From assembly GCF_002019705.1 (NCBI RefSeq), contig NZ_KV917377.1, positions 124,001 to 188,000 on the forward strand: a DNA stretch of 64,000 nt, given 5' to 3'. Under the pieces are notes generated by a model. That model worked only from the letters and a program-made list of their open reading frames with translations, had not been told where the DNA came from and did not search any database. Position 1 is the first letter of the stretch. Each line of letters begins with the position of its first letter. This document shows, in pieces, positions 7,590-16,297 of this stretch. A program made the position numbers and the translations under genes. The stretch comes from Shouchella patagoniensis (GTDB lineage Bacteria; Bacillota; Bacilli; Bacillales; Bacillaceae_D).

Positions 7590-8543
7590 TCACCCTTCAG
7601 CTTCCTCTTCAGCTTCCTCTTCTTCTTCTGGTTCTGGTTCTTGCATCATTTCATCTATCATCGTTTGGAAAAACTCGTCTTCGATTTCAACGTTGTATTC
7701 ATTTAATAAATCACGCATCACGCTCGCAAAGTCCTGACCTTCTTCTTCTACTTTTGCTGCTCGAACGGCTTCTTCACTTTCCTCAAAAGTAGATGAATGA
7801 ATCTCTGTTACCTCGATAACGTGAAACCCGTGTTGGGATTGTACGGGATCGCTAATTTCATTTACTTCCAATGAAAAGGCAGCTTCCGAGAATTCAGGGA
7901 CCATTGAAGCGTATGAGAAGCTACCTAAATCACCACCATTTTCTGCGGTTCCAGGGTCAGTAGAAAGTTCAGTAGCTAATTCAGCAAAATCTTCCCCGTC
8001 ATCTAAACGATCAACTACTTCATTAGCTGTTTCTTCGTCCTCAACTAAAATATGACGCGCTTCAATTTCATGGAAAAGATGTTCATTTTCATTATAATAC
8101 TCTTCAAGAGCTTCGGTTGAAGTGTCGAGGTCTTCTTCCATCAAGTTTGTAAGCGTCACTTCAGGGATAACAAAATCATCAATTAGTTGATCCATATCTT
8201 CGATAGGCATTAACTGTGAAAAGTTCTCAACTAATTCCTCATCCGTTTCTGCACCGTACGTATCTTTTAAGGTTTGTACCAATTCATCAATCTCTTCATC
8301 ACTAATATCCATATCTTCACTAGCCAAAAGCAATAATTGTGAAGAGAGTTCATTAAAGAATATTTGCTGAAGTGCGGGGGCCGTGCTTTGGTTTGTTTTT
8401 AATTGTTCAAAAAGCCCATCTTTGGTTACTACAGTATTTCCTTCAATATTGGCGATTGCTTGTTCTTCGCCGTCCTCATTGCTACAGCCTGCGATAACTG
8501 TTAGGCAGACTGCGCCCATAGCAGCGAGTAAGTATTTTTTCAT
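7590..8543 (-). CDS. prsA: PrsA, extracytoplasmic foldase lipoprotein (parvulin-type PPIase)
   Basis: A 317-residue lipoprotein. The signal peptide ends in the lipobox IAGC with lipidated Cys20. An N-terminal chaperone region spans about 25-155 and a parvulin (PpiC) domain about 158-250, beginning EARHILVEDEETAN and including GGDLGSFSY and SQHGFHVIEV. PrsA folds secreted enzymes on the outer face of the membrane and is essential or nearly so in Bacillus. The C-terminal tail is almost entirely Glu (PEPEEEEEAEEEAEG), fitting an alkaliphile exoproteome. The start is ATG 8543 after GAGGAG; an upstream in-frame ATG at 8585 lacks a ribosome site. Nearby cssRS links it to secretion stress. Confidence 0.93.
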   Translation of the reverse strand: MKKYLLAAMGAVCLTVIAGCSNEDGEEQAIANIEGNTVVTKDGLFEQLKTNQSTAPALQQIFFNELSSQLLLLASEDMDISDEEIDELVQTLKDTYGAETDEELVENFSQLMPIEDMDQLIDDFVIPEVTLTNLMEEDLDTSTEALEEYYNENEHLFHEIEARHILVEDEETANEVVDRLDDGEDFAELATELSTDPGTAENGGDLGSFSYASMVPEFSEAAFSLEVNEISDPVQSQHGFHVIEVTEIHSSTFEESEEAVRAAKVEEEGQDFASVMRDLLNEYNVEIEDEFFQTMIDEMMQEPEPEEEEEAEEEAEG

Positions 8544-8592
8544 AATGCACACTCCTCGGTGTTGTCTGTTTGAATAAAACGACAATTAGATA

Positions 8593-8699
8593 ATTTACCC
8601 AATCTTTCGTACACAAAACCTACTATACCATAAAAAAAAATAGGCAACAAACTTGAGGCAAACGTGGAAATTGGGTAAATCGCCCAGTACCCATATTTC
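8593..8699. repeat. Inverted 11-base copies flanking the prsA promoter
   Basis: ATTTACCCAAT at 8593-8603 and its exact reverse complement ATTGGGTAAAT at 8670-8680 bracket the prsA promoter. The second copy is also half of a local near-perfect inverted repeat (8667-8677 with 8688-8699). This looks like operator DNA, but no regulator is identified. Confidence 0.45.
8622..8650 (-). promoter_or_regulatory. Probable sigma-A promoter of prsA
   Basis: On the minus strand, TTGTTG (8650-8645), a 17-base spacer and TATAGT (8627-8622) lie about 80 bases before the prsA start. Confidence 0.55.
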
Positions 8700-8744
8700 A
8701 TTTCTGCATAGGATATGGTAACAAAGCACAGAGGAGGTGCTTGC

Positions 8745-8825
8745 ATGTCTGAATATCAAGGTGGATTTGCACTACTCGTCGTTTTATTCATACTTCTTGT
8801 GATCGTAGGTACAGCATGGTTTTAA
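8745..8825 (+). CDS. Tiny YjcZ-type sporulation protein, 26 aa
   Basis: A 26-residue protein: a short polar start (MSEYQGG), then one hydrophobic helix (FALLVVLFILLVIVG) ending in TAWF. This is the pattern of the YjcZ/YhzJ-like tiny membrane protein family common in spore formers, many of which are found in spores. The ribosome site GAGGAGG is strong. A second copy follows 65 bases downstream, so the pair probably arose by duplication. Function is unknown. Confidence 0.8.
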   Translation: MSEYQGGFALLVVLFILLVIVGTAWF

Positions 8826-8890
8826 TAATTAGACATCTCCGAAAATGCTTTATATAAAAAAATGTGAAATTATCAAAGGAGGAAATTTAC

Positions 8891-8986
8891 ATGAGTTACG
8901 CTGGTGGAGGATATAATAGTGGATTTGCATTAATTGTGGTATTGTTTATTTTGCTTGTTATTATTGGTGCTTCTTGGATTTGCTAA
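8891..8986 (+). CDS. Tiny YjcZ-type sporulation protein, 31 aa
   Basis: A 31-residue relative of the gene just upstream: MSYAGGGYNSG, then FALIVVLFILLVIIG, ending ASWIC. Gly and Tyr in the N-terminus followed by a single membrane helix are typical of YjcZ-family proteins. The ribosome site AAAGGAGG is strong. A terminator follows at once, so the two tiny genes form a unit of their own, apart from the downstream YpmS-like gene. Confidence 0.82.
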   Translation: MSYAGGGYNSGFALIVVLFILLVIIGASWIC

Positions 8987-8995
8987 GTTTTTTAC

Positions 8996-9022
8996 GCCTA
9001 GGGCTACCTAGGCTTTTTTTTG
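8996..9022 (+). terminator. Terminator after the tiny YjcZ-type genes
   Basis: GCCTAGG pairs with CCTAGGC around a four-base loop, followed by eight T residues. Confidence 0.85.
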
Positions 9023-9103
9023 ATTAAAAACAATGTTCAATGTGGGGTTGATTGGGTATAAAAGAAGAGATAGAATATGGATGTGTTTGAAAGGGGTGGG
9101 GAC

Positions 9104-9724
9104 ATGGATAAAACAAATAGATCTTATAAACCAAAGCGTTTTTATAAAATCGGATTTTTTATTGTATCTGGGTTATTGTTAGCTCTAATTATTGTATTAA
9201 TTGTTGGAGCCTTACGTTTGTTTGCAAATGTTGATCAAGGACAAATGCCATCAGTTAATAATGATCACAATTCAGCGGAATTATTGTCTTTTCAGTTAAC
9301 TAGGGAACAAACAAATACGCTACTCACTGATTTGATGAATGAGGAAGAAGACATGCCATTTCAGTTTCAAGTAGAAGAAGATGGCGTCTATTTAACGGGG
9401 GAATTAGACTTGTTTGTTTCATCCGTGAATTTATCAATGTCTTTTAACCCTGAAGTTAGGGAAGATGGATCGTTACTTTTAGAAGCGGAGAATTTAAGTG
9501 CAGGAGCAGCTTCCATTTCTGCAGAGTATGCGTTGCGGATGTTCGCTCAATTCTCTGATTTACCTGAATGGGTTCAGTTATACCCCGAGGAAGAAGCTGT
9601 GTTAATAGAATTGCAGGAGTTTGAAGAAATCGCCCCTTACGGACTTAGATTTCATTCTGTCAACTTAATGGAGGACCATATTGAACTTTCTTTAATACGT
9701 AAAGAAGACGCAACGGCAAATTAA
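9104..9724 (+). CDS. YpmS-like membrane-anchored protein (DUF2140)
   Basis: 206 residues: a basic cytoplasmic start, one membrane segment (about 16-40, FFIVSGLLLALIIVLIVGAL), and an extracytoplasmic domain with the YpmS/DUF2140 pattern (VEEDGVYLTGELDLFVSSVNL, SMSFNPEVREDGSLLLEA). The exported part is strongly acidic. The role is unknown. ATG 9104 is chosen because AAAGGGGTGGGG precedes it; ATG 9077 has only a weak site. The gene stands alone between terminators. In B. subtilis ypmS lies elsewhere, so this is a family assignment rather than orthology. Confidence 0.78.
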   Translation: MDKTNRSYKPKRFYKIGFFIVSGLLLALIIVLIVGALRLFANVDQGQMPSVNNDHNSAELLSFQLTREQTNTLLTDLMNEEEDMPFQFQVEEDGVYLTGELDLFVSSVNLSMSFNPEVREDGSLLLEAENLSAGAASISAEYALRMFAQFSDLPEWVQLYPEEEAVLIELQEFEEIAPYGLRFHSVNLMEDHIELSLIRKEDATAN

Positions 9725-9740
9725 TGCCGTTGCGTTTTTA
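9709..9740. terminator. Terminator overlapping the 3' ends of ypmS-like and hpr genes
   Basis: GCAACGGCA pairs with TGCCGTTGC around a loop holding the ypmS-like stop codon, followed by TTTTTA on the plus strand. Confidence 0.8.
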
Positions 9741-10316
9741 CTTAGCTGCAGACAGTTTAAAAGGGTTGTTTTTTAATTTTAAAGATAATTTACCGTCACT
9801 TTCTTCTAATTCTTCGGTAAAGTCAGACAAACACGCGTCAAACTGTTCAATAAATTCACTGCCATAAAGGTGGCGCACAATGCTTATTAGCTCTGAGAAT
9901 TCAGGGAATTTACCGTATAATTCTTTAATCGGCAGAGAACCTTGATAAATATTATAAGTGCTCTCACTAAAGTTAGTCATTGTTTCACAGAATAGATCTT
10001 TTCCAGCATCAGTTAAACAAATATACGTGTTGCGCTTATCATCGTCTTTCTTAGAAAATGCGAGTAATCCGCGGGTTTCCAGTTTTTTTGAAAAATTAAA
10101 AGCTGTTGAAACGTGCATGACACCATGAGAAGCAATATCCGAAATAGAAGCCCCATTTAATTGATAAGCAATCCATAGAATATGGTGTTCATTCAAATTC
10201 AAATCAAAAGGTTTGATCCATGCCTGCCAGTCTTTCTCTACTGATTTCCAAAGTGCTTTACTTAACACGGCCATTTTGTAACTAAATACAATTGAATCTT
10301 TTACAGCGTTGTCCAT
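9738..10316 (-). CDS. hpr: Hpr (ScoC), MarR-family transition-state regulator
   Basis: 192 residues, clearly Hpr/ScoC. The core ALWKSVEKDWQAWIKPFDLN and LNEHHILWIAYQLNGASISD, with the winged-helix segment GVMHVSTAFNFSKKLE, is close to the B. subtilis protein. It is a DNA-binding repressor of extracellular proteases, oligopeptide permeases and sporulation genes at the transition to stationary phase. The start is ATG 10316 with GGAGGAG five bases before it; the in-frame ATG at 10346 has none. It lies between prsA and serC, as in B. subtilis, where trpP also separates hpr from serC; trpP is absent here. Confidence 0.93.
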   Translation of the reverse strand: MDNAVKDSIVFSYKMAVLSKALWKSVEKDWQAWIKPFDLNLNEHHILWIAYQLNGASISDIASHGVMHVSTAFNFSKKLETRGLLAFSKKDDDKRNTYICLTDAGKDLFCETMTNFSESTYNIYQGSLPIKELYGKFPEFSELISIVRHLYGSEFIEQFDACLSDFTEELEESDGKLSLKLKNNPFKLSAAK

Positions 10317-10426
10317 CCCAACTCCTCCAATCAGACTGTAAGGCAATATATTATTGTTAAATACTTTCTCTTAGTATGCATAAAAATAGGAAAGAATGAA
10401 AGAGGAAATTTTCAGGTAAAGGAGAT

Positions 10427-10447
10427 AAAGCCTAGTTACTAGGCTTT
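10427..10447. repeat. Perfect 9-bp palindrome between hpr and serC
   Basis: AAAGCCTAG and CTAGGCTTT are separated by TTA. Neither strand has a T-run after it, so it is a poor terminator; an operator or processing hairpin is possible. Confidence 0.6.
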
Positions 10448-10563
10448 AATAACAAATCCTCGTTTATGTGCATCGAATTCTCTCATTGTTTCTTTGATGC
10501 GATTTCCGTTAAAGATTATTTTTGTGATTCAATATATTTTTACCGATTATTAACTTATTTTAA

Positions 10564-11661
10564 TTACTTTAGTCCTGATTTATTTGCCAAATGATTTTTA
10601 TTAAATAGTTTCATAAACGCAGCTAACGCTTCACAGGATTCAAGAGGAACTGCATTATAGATGGAAGCGCGAAGACCCCCAACAGAACGATGACCAGCTA
10701 AACCGACAAATCCAGCTTCTTTAGCTTCTTGTAAAAAGAGCTCAGTAAGTTCTTTTGTTTTAAGCGTAAATGTGATATTCATCTGCGAACGAGAATTTTG
10801 ATCTGCATGTCCTTTGTAAAAACCGTCACTTCGATCAATGGCATCATAGAGTATGGCAGATTTCAGGCGATTCTGCTCTTCAATTTTGTTAAGTCCACCT
10901 TGTTGCTCTGTCCAATCAAGTACAAGCCCAAGCATATAAATAGAAAATACAGGTGGGGTGTTGTATAACGAACGAGAATGAGCGAATGTTTGATAGGATA
11001 ACATCGACGGTACGTTTTTATTTGCTTCTTGTAATAGCGAGTCCTTTATAAGAACGACAGTTACCCCTGATGGACCAAGGTTCTTTTGTGCTCCTGCATA
11101 AATGAGATCAAACTGATTGTAGTCTATTTCTCGGGAGAATATGTCACTGGACATATCGCAAATAAGTGGGATGTCCGGTGTTGGAAATGTTGTCCATTGT
11201 GTCCCAAAAAGCGTATTGTTGGACGTAAGGTGCATGTAAGAGTCTTCAGGACTATAGAGAATGGCTTGAGGCTCTGGAATGCTCCGATAACCGCTATGTT
11301 TACTTGAAGCACCGATGGAGGTTTGCCCATACCGCACGGCCTCTTTTTCTGCTTTTTCAGACCATGATCCAGTAAGTACATAGTTAGCTTGCTGTTTCAT
11401 AAAATTCATGGGAACCATTGAAAATTGAAGGCTAGCTCCACCTTGTAAAAATAAAACATGGAATTCATCGGACAATCCGAGCATGGATGTTAGCTGCGTA
11501 ATGGCCTTTGAGTGCACCTGGTCATATGTATCACTACGATGGCTCATCTCCATGATAGACATGCCTGTATCATCAAAGTTAATCAGTTCTTTTTGAGCTC
11601 GTAATAGAACTTCCTTTGGGAGTGCGGCAGGCCCTGCATTAAAGTTGTATACATTGTTCAT
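10564..11661 (-). CDS. serC: Phosphoserine aminotransferase SerC
   Basis: 365 residues, a fold-type I PLP aminotransferase that converts 3-phosphohydroxypyruvate and glutamate to phosphoserine in serine biosynthesis. Visible features are the N-terminal signature YNFNAGPAALP, GMSIMEMSHRS, FLQGGAS near 72-78, PLP-binding Lys193 in YAGAQKNLGPSG, and GLRASIYNA near the C-terminus. Length is normal. ATG 11661 follows AAGAGGAG; a GTG three codons upstream lies too close to that site. It is convergent with nothing and divergent from nothing: hit lies upstream on the same strand but is separated by a terminator. Confidence 0.95.
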   Translation of the reverse strand: MNNVYNFNAGPAALPKEVLLRAQKELINFDDTGMSIMEMSHRSDTYDQVHSKAITQLTSMLGLSDEFHVLFLQGGASLQFSMVPMNFMKQQANYVLTGSWSEKAEKEAVRYGQTSIGASSKHSGYRSIPEPQAILYSPEDSYMHLTSNNTLFGTQWTTFPTPDIPLICDMSSDIFSREIDYNQFDLIYAGAQKNLGPSGVTVVLIKDSLLQEANKNVPSMLSYQTFAHSRSLYNTPPVFSIYMLGLVLDWTEQQGGLNKIEEQNRLKSAILYDAIDRSDGFYKGHADQNSRSQMNITFTLKTKELTELFLQEAKEAGFVGLAGHRSVGGLRASIYNAVPLESCEALAAFMKLFNKNHLANKSGLK

Positions 11662-11783
11662 GGAAACCACTCCTCTTTATTGCTTTAAAGTGTATTTTTA
11701 TTGAATGATATCATAATTAGAAACATTTGAGGATAAAACAATTAAGTTTTTATGTATCATTTTTTAAAAATGAAAATAAAAAA

Positions 11784-11823
11784 TGTTGGCAGAAGAATTT
11801 ATTCTTCTGCCAACAACTTTTTT
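11784..11823. terminator. Bidirectional terminator at the 3' end of hit
   Basis: TGTTGGCAGAAGAAT and ATTCTTCTGCCAACA form a long near-perfect stem. The minus strand continues into TTTTTTATTTTC and the plus strand into ACTTTTTTT. It ends the hit transcript. Confidence 0.9.
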
Positions 11824-12245
11824 TAAGAAAGCGAATGGGCTACTTTTAAAGCGTACTTTTTCAAACCTTCTAAGTCTGGTGTTGCTTGTGCCTCGTTCCA
11901 TAATGAACCATATAAACCCGTTTCCTCGTAACGAGGTAATAAGTGAAGATGGTAATGAAAAACACTTTGTCCAGCTGATTCTCCGTTGTTATTAAGGATA
12001 TTTAAGCCAGTAGGCTCAAATGTTGTCTGGAGGGCAGTGGCGATTTTTGGTACCGCAGCAAATAAAGTTGCCGCAACGCCTTCAGGTAATTCAAATACAT
12101 TTTCATGGTGATGTTTTGGAATGACGAGCGTATGTCCTTTTGTTACTTGAGAGATGTCAAAAAAGGCCAGGATGTCATTGTCTTCATAGACTTTCACCGA
12201 GGGAATTTCGCCAGCAATTATTTTGCAAAATATGCAATCTGTCAT
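11823..12245 (-). CDS. hit: HIT-family nucleotide hydrolase Hit
   Basis: 140 residues with the N-terminal DCIFCKIIAGEIP and the histidine triad HYHLHLLPR near 98-106, the catalytic signature of HIT hydrolases that act on nucleoside phosphoramidates and dinucleotides. The cytoplasmic role in Bacillus is not well defined. ATG 12245 follows GAGGTG. It is divergent from ecsA, matching the B. subtilis hit-ecsABC arrangement. Confidence 0.93.
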   Translation of the reverse strand: MTDCIFCKIIAGEIPSVKVYEDNDILAFFDISQVTKGHTLVIPKHHHENVFELPEGVAATLFAAVPKIATALQTTFEPTGLNILNNNGESAGQSVFHYHLHLLPRYEETGLYGSLWNEAQATPDLEGLKKYALKVAHSLS

Positions 12246-12418
12246 AAGGACACCTCATTTTAGTTGTTATATCTATAGTTTACTCTCAACATCTTGGAGA
12301 AGCAATGCAGATCCTTACAGGAATTTGTAGCGCGAATGAGGAATAACACAAGACCGTAGTTTGAAAAGTGCGCTTTGAAATGAAATTTGCTAAACTAACA
12401 TGAAGGAGTGATTTTCAT

Positions 12419-13162
12419 ATGGCTGATCTTTTAACAATAAATGAGCTAACAGGAGGTTATACACCAAAAAAACCTGTATTGCATAACGTATCCTTTACAG
12501 TAAAAAAACAAGAGATTGTAGGATTAATTGGTTTAAATGGTGCTGGTAAAAGCACGACAATTAAACATGTCCTTGGATTAATGGATCCACAAAAAGGGAA
12601 TGTCAAAATAAATAATCTTCGTTTTTCAGAAGACGCAGATACATATCGAAGGTCATTTGCATACATACCTGAAACGCCAATGTTGTACGATGAACTTACG
12701 CTTTGGGAGCATTTAGAACTAACAAGTGTCGCCTATGGTTTAGACAAGCAGGTATTTGAAACAAGAGCCGAAACGTTATTAAAAGAGTTTAATATGATGA
12801 AGATGAAAAAGTGGTATCCGAATCATTTCTCAAAAGGAATGCGGCAAAAAGTGATGATTATGAGTGCATTTCTGGCCGAACCATCCTTATATGTTGTGGA
12901 TGAGCCTATTGTTGGACTTGATCCAGTTGGAATACAGTCATTCTTAAGGTGGATTTCAGAAATGAAGCAAAAAGGGGCCGCGGTTCTTATGTCGACTCAT
13001 ATATTGGCAACGGCAGAACGATACTGTGATCGATTTGTTATTCTTCATCAAGGAGAAGTAGTCTTGACTGGAACCCTTAATGAAATGCGTCAAGCCATTG
13101 CTCTTCCTGATGCAACTCTTGATGATATTTACATTGAAATGACAAAGGAAGATCGCAAATGA
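12419..13162 (+). CDS. ecsA: EcsA, ABC transporter ATP-binding protein
   Basis: 247 residues with Walker A GLNGAGKST (38-46), an altered signature motif FSKGM at 137-141 where LSGGQ is usual, Walker B LYVVDEP with Asp161-Glu162, and the H-loop STHIL. It is the nucleotide-binding subunit of EcsAB. In B. subtilis mutants of ecsA are defective in exoprotein secretion, sporulation, competence and intramembrane proteolysis by RasP. The substrate is not firmly known. The start is ATG after AAGGAGTG. The stop overlaps the ecsB start (ATGA). Confidence 0.93.
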   Translation: MADLLTINELTGGYTPKKPVLHNVSFTVKKQEIVGLIGLNGAGKSTTIKHVLGLMDPQKGNVKINNLRFSEDADTYRRSFAYIPETPMLYDELTLWEHLELTSVAYGLDKQVFETRAETLLKEFNMMKMKKWYPNHFSKGMRQKVMIMSAFLAEPSLYVVDEPIVGLDPVGIQSFLRWISEMKQKGAAVLMSTHILATAERYCDRFVILHQGEVVLTGTLNEMRQAIALPDATLDDIYIEMTKEDRK

Positions 13163-14385
13163 TGGACGCCAAGTCACTATGGGAAAGCAGGCGGCGAAGT
13201 TATTGGCAAGAAGCACGAGGATATTTGAAACTGATTCTAAACAGTGGTTTTGTTGCTTCAGCTTACTTTTTATTTTTATTTTTAACGGTTTATTATCAAC
13301 AATTTATTGAGAACATGGCCGAGGATTTTCCTGTTGTTGAAATTTTGACGCTGTTATTTACTTGGAGACTGACACAAGGTTCAATTCGTACATTTGTGAA
13401 ACCTGCAGATGTTGTATTTCTCTTACCTTACGAAGCACATCTTAAACCATATTTCACTCAATCAATTCGCTATTCGATTGTTTGGCAAGTGGCTTATGTA
13501 TTGTTGTTATTTATGGCTGCCGGTCCGATGTTTACAGAACGAATAGGGTCAAGTTCTGTTTTTTGGGTTGCTTTGACAATGTTAGTATTAATAAAAATTT
13601 GGAATATGCTTTGTGTATGGGAAGAACAGAGACTTGTCTCAAAAGGCGATCGAATTTCTCACATTGTATTGCGGTTACTAATAAACGGTGTGGCTGCATA
13701 TATGCTTTTTGTCGGGGCCCCATATATGTTATTAGTAGTTTTATTTGCATTAATGGCCGTTTTATATATGGTGTATTGGCGTACATTCAGTCATAAATAT
13801 GCATTGAAATGGGATCGTTTAATTGAAGTTGAAAACAGTATGGTGATGTTTTTCTACCGAATCGCAAATGCTTTCACAGATGTACCACAGTTAAGGAATA
13901 AAGTAAGAGAACGTAATTATCTTCAATGGGCAATTCCTATGCTTGGAGGCAGGAAGAAGGATGTTCATCACTATTTATACGCACGGACATTTATCCGTGC
14001 AAATGATTATTTAGGAACATTTATTAGGCTAGCCGCAGTTGGCGGTGTTTTAATTTATGTGCTGCCAGAAGGTTGGATGAAGTTAGCAATTGCGCTTCTG
14101 TTTACACACATTACGATGATGCAGTTATCAACATTATCGTTTCATCATGCTTCAAGTATTTGGGTTGATCTTTATCCGGTTAAGCCCGATGAAAAAAAGA
14201 TGGCTTTGAGTTTATTGGCATTGAGACTTTTATTTGTGATTAGTATTGTTTTTAGTGTGATTGCTCTACTGACATCCTCCGTTTTATATGCCATATTAAC
14301 ATTTGTGCTTGTTGTGTTATTTGCTTATTATGGCAGTCAAACGCTCATTCATCGTAAAAAAGGGAAATATCGTCGCGTCCGCTAA
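13159..14385 (+). CDS. ecsB: EcsB, ABC transporter membrane subunit
   Basis: A 408-residue integral membrane protein with several hydrophobic segments (about 30-50, 100-125, 135-155, 175-205, 285-325, 355-400) and the EcsB start pattern (RRSYWQEARGYLKLILNSGF). It is the permease partner of EcsA, coupled by a four-base overlap. ATG 13162 immediately follows ATG 13159 and could equally be the start. EcsB supports secretion indirectly, probably through RasP function (family knowledge). Confidence 0.92.
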   Translation: MMDAKSLWESRRRSYWQEARGYLKLILNSGFVASAYFLFLFLTVYYQQFIENMAEDFPVVEILTLLFTWRLTQGSIRTFVKPADVVFLLPYEAHLKPYFTQSIRYSIVWQVAYVLLLFMAAGPMFTERIGSSSVFWVALTMLVLIKIWNMLCVWEEQRLVSKGDRISHIVLRLLINGVAAYMLFVGAPYMLLVVLFALMAVLYMVYWRTFSHKYALKWDRLIEVENSMVMFFYRIANAFTDVPQLRNKVRERNYLQWAIPMLGGRKKDVHHYLYARTFIRANDYLGTFIRLAAVGGVLIYVLPEGWMKLAIALLFTHITMMQLSTLSFHHASSIWVDLYPVKPDEKKMALSLLALRLLFVISIVFSVIALLTSSVLYAILTFVLVVLFAYYGSQTLIHRKKGKYRRVR

Positions 14386-14413
14386 TACAATAAAGTATTA
14401 GGGGGGATAGGCC

Positions 14414-15130
14414 ATGTACGAGCAGGATGTAGAAGAGGAACTTCGTCGCTGGCGGAGATTGCTTTTCCGAAAAGAATCCATTATTCAAGCAAAAGCATCG
14501 TCGTTTCAAAAAAGGATGAATGAGAAACTTCCTAGTATGTATCATAATGTTGCGACGGTGTGTGTACAAAAAACAGTTGAAATGATTATAGCTGGAGTAG
14601 CCTTTACACATAAAGACCCAGAAGAACGACCATTATCTTTACAGGAAAGGGAACAAAGAACGAGAAGAGCTTTTGCAACTTACAGGAGAATGGCAATTGT
14701 AGAGGGAGTTGGAACTGGAGCGGGTGGAGTAATTGCCGGGCTGACAGATTTTCCGCTTTTGCTAACATTAAAGATGAAAGCATTGTTTGACGTTGCAGCT
14801 ATTTATGGATACTCTACCGAAGAGCAGTGCGAAAGAGAGTATTTGTTGCTCATTTTCCAATTAGCATTTTCAACTGGCGAAATGAAAAAAAGTGTCCTGG
14901 AAAAAATTGATGCTTATTCAAAAGCGGGTATGAATGATGTCGATTGGCATGCTTGGCAAATGCATTATCGTGACTATATTGATTTACCAAAAACGCTCCA
15001 GCTTGTACCAGGCTTTGGAGCGTTTATTGGTGGTTTTGTTAACCGAAGTTTGTTTTATCAGTTAGAGGAAACAACGATTAATGTGTATCGTTTAAGGTGG
15101 CTGTCGGAATTAAGACAAATTGAAGAATGA
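14414..15130 (+). CDS. ecsC: EcsC family protein
   Basis: 238 residues of the EcsC family. Visible features are FATYRRMAIVEGVGTGAGG, GLTDFPLLLTLKMKALFDVA and a Gly-rich hydrophobic stretch near 200-215 (VPGFGAFIGGFVNRSLF). Its molecular role is unknown, and in B. subtilis ecsC is dispensable for the EcsAB phenotypes. It is the third gene of the operon, 28 bases after ecsB, with GGGGGGA upstream, and is followed by a terminator. Confidence 0.9.
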   Translation: MYEQDVEEELRRWRRLLFRKESIIQAKASSFQKRMNEKLPSMYHNVATVCVQKTVEMIIAGVAFTHKDPEERPLSLQEREQRTRRAFATYRRMAIVEGVGTGAGGVIAGLTDFPLLLTLKMKALFDVAAIYGYSTEEQCEREYLLLIFQLAFSTGEMKKSVLEKIDAYSKAGMNDVDWHAWQMHYRDYIDLPKTLQLVPGFGAFIGGFVNRSLFYQLEETTINVYRLRWLSELRQIEE

Positions 15131-15203
15131 AACTTATTTGTTCATTATCACGTAAATAATAATCAATCATCTAGCATTAGTAACGAAAGCGAATTTTATT
15201 AAG

Positions 15204-15235
15204 AAGCAATGCATTTAAACGCATTGCTTTTTAAT
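15204..15235 (+). terminator. Terminator after ecsC
   Basis: AAGCAATGC pairs with GCATTGCTT around an AT loop, followed by TTTAAT. Confidence 0.8.
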
Positions 15236-15261
15236 AATGATTCATATGTGCGCTTAATTAA

Positions 15262-15978
15262 TTATTGAATCCATGAGGGTGTGTACTGGGACATCATTCC
15301 AGCTAATACTGCGAAATAGCCCGTAAATAAAAGAATACCAAGGAGAATCATAATAACGCCGCTCACCTTTTGTATTGTTGGTAAATAGCGATGAATGCGC
15401 TTGATTTTATTTAATGAACGTGCCCAAATGAGCGCAATTAATAGAAATGGAACGCCAAGACCAATTGAATAAACAAGCAATAAAAAAGCGCCATTCCAAG
15501 CAGTTCCGGATGTACTAGCTAATGTCAAAATGGAAGCTAACACAAGCCCGATGCAAGGTGTCCAACCAGCAGCGAATAAAAAACCTAGCAAGAGTGATTT
15601 TGAAAAACTAGCAGCCGTTTTAGGTTCTTTTGTTATTCGTTTATCAGTAAACAGAGCACGAATCGAAATCAGACCAGTCATCTGCAAACCAAAAAGGATA
15701 ATGATAATCCCACCTAGTTTTTCTAAAAGAAAAATGTTTCCTAGAAATAATTTACCTAATAACGTGCTCGTTAAGCCAAATAGCATAAAAACAATTGTGA
15801 ATCCACCAATAAAACCAAGACTCCGCGAAAGAATAACGCTCCGAGGAGCTGCTACTGCTCCAGCGGTGACTGTTGTCCCTGTTAATTGGGACAAATAGGC
15901 TGGCATAAGCGGAAAAATACACGGAGAAAAAAAAGATACTAGGCCCGCAAAAAAAGCGATGCTCAAAGTGACTTCCAT
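15262..15978 (-). CDS. ccdA: CcdA-type thiol-disulfide membrane transporter
   Basis: A 238-residue protein with six predicted membrane segments in the CcdA/DsbD-core arrangement. The two conserved redox cysteines lie in FFSPCIFPLMPAYLS (segment 1) and FAAGWTPCIGLVL (segment 4). CcdA passes electrons from cytoplasmic thioredoxin to extracytoplasmic thiol proteins for cytochrome c maturation and spore cortex synthesis. ATG 15978 follows AAGGAG. It is a single gene inserted between ecsC and pbpF compared with B. subtilis, and no ResA or CcdC partner is next to it. Confidence 0.88.
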   Translation of the reverse strand: MEVTLSIAFFAGLVSFFSPCIFPLMPAYLSQLTGTTVTAGAVAAPRSVILSRSLGFIGGFTIVFMLFGLTSTLLGKLFLGNIFLLEKLGGIIIILFGLQMTGLISIRALFTDKRITKEPKTAASFSKSLLLGFLFAAGWTPCIGLVLASILTLASTSGTAWNGAFLLLVYSIGLGVPFLLIALIWARSLNKIKRIHRYLPTIQKVSGVIMILLGILLFTGYFAVLAGMMSQYTPSWIQ

Positions 15979-16297
15979 CGTTCTACAGCTCCTTACTTTA
16001 AAAACGGTTATGTACAAGTATATGACTGCAATTAGTGTAACATGTGCAATCCCTAGAGAGCGAATTCAATTTCAATATCCTTATTTATTTAACATTTGCT
16101 TAAGTAAGTTCGATGTTTTATTTAATGATAAGCAATCACAGAAATGTCAAATCAGTAACAAATACAATGTAAAATCAAAAATCATTATGCGGATTCATCT
16201 GTTTTTCGGTATGATTGGTAAAGCATGTCGGTATTTAGACCTATCCTGGCATTACATATATCAATGGACACCTGATGACCGAAAGGGGGGCATCTAG

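Noticed and set aside
15530-15898. 122-codon plus-strand frame opposite ccdA
   Set aside because: Antisense shadow of a membrane protein gene, without ribosome site or plausible sequence.
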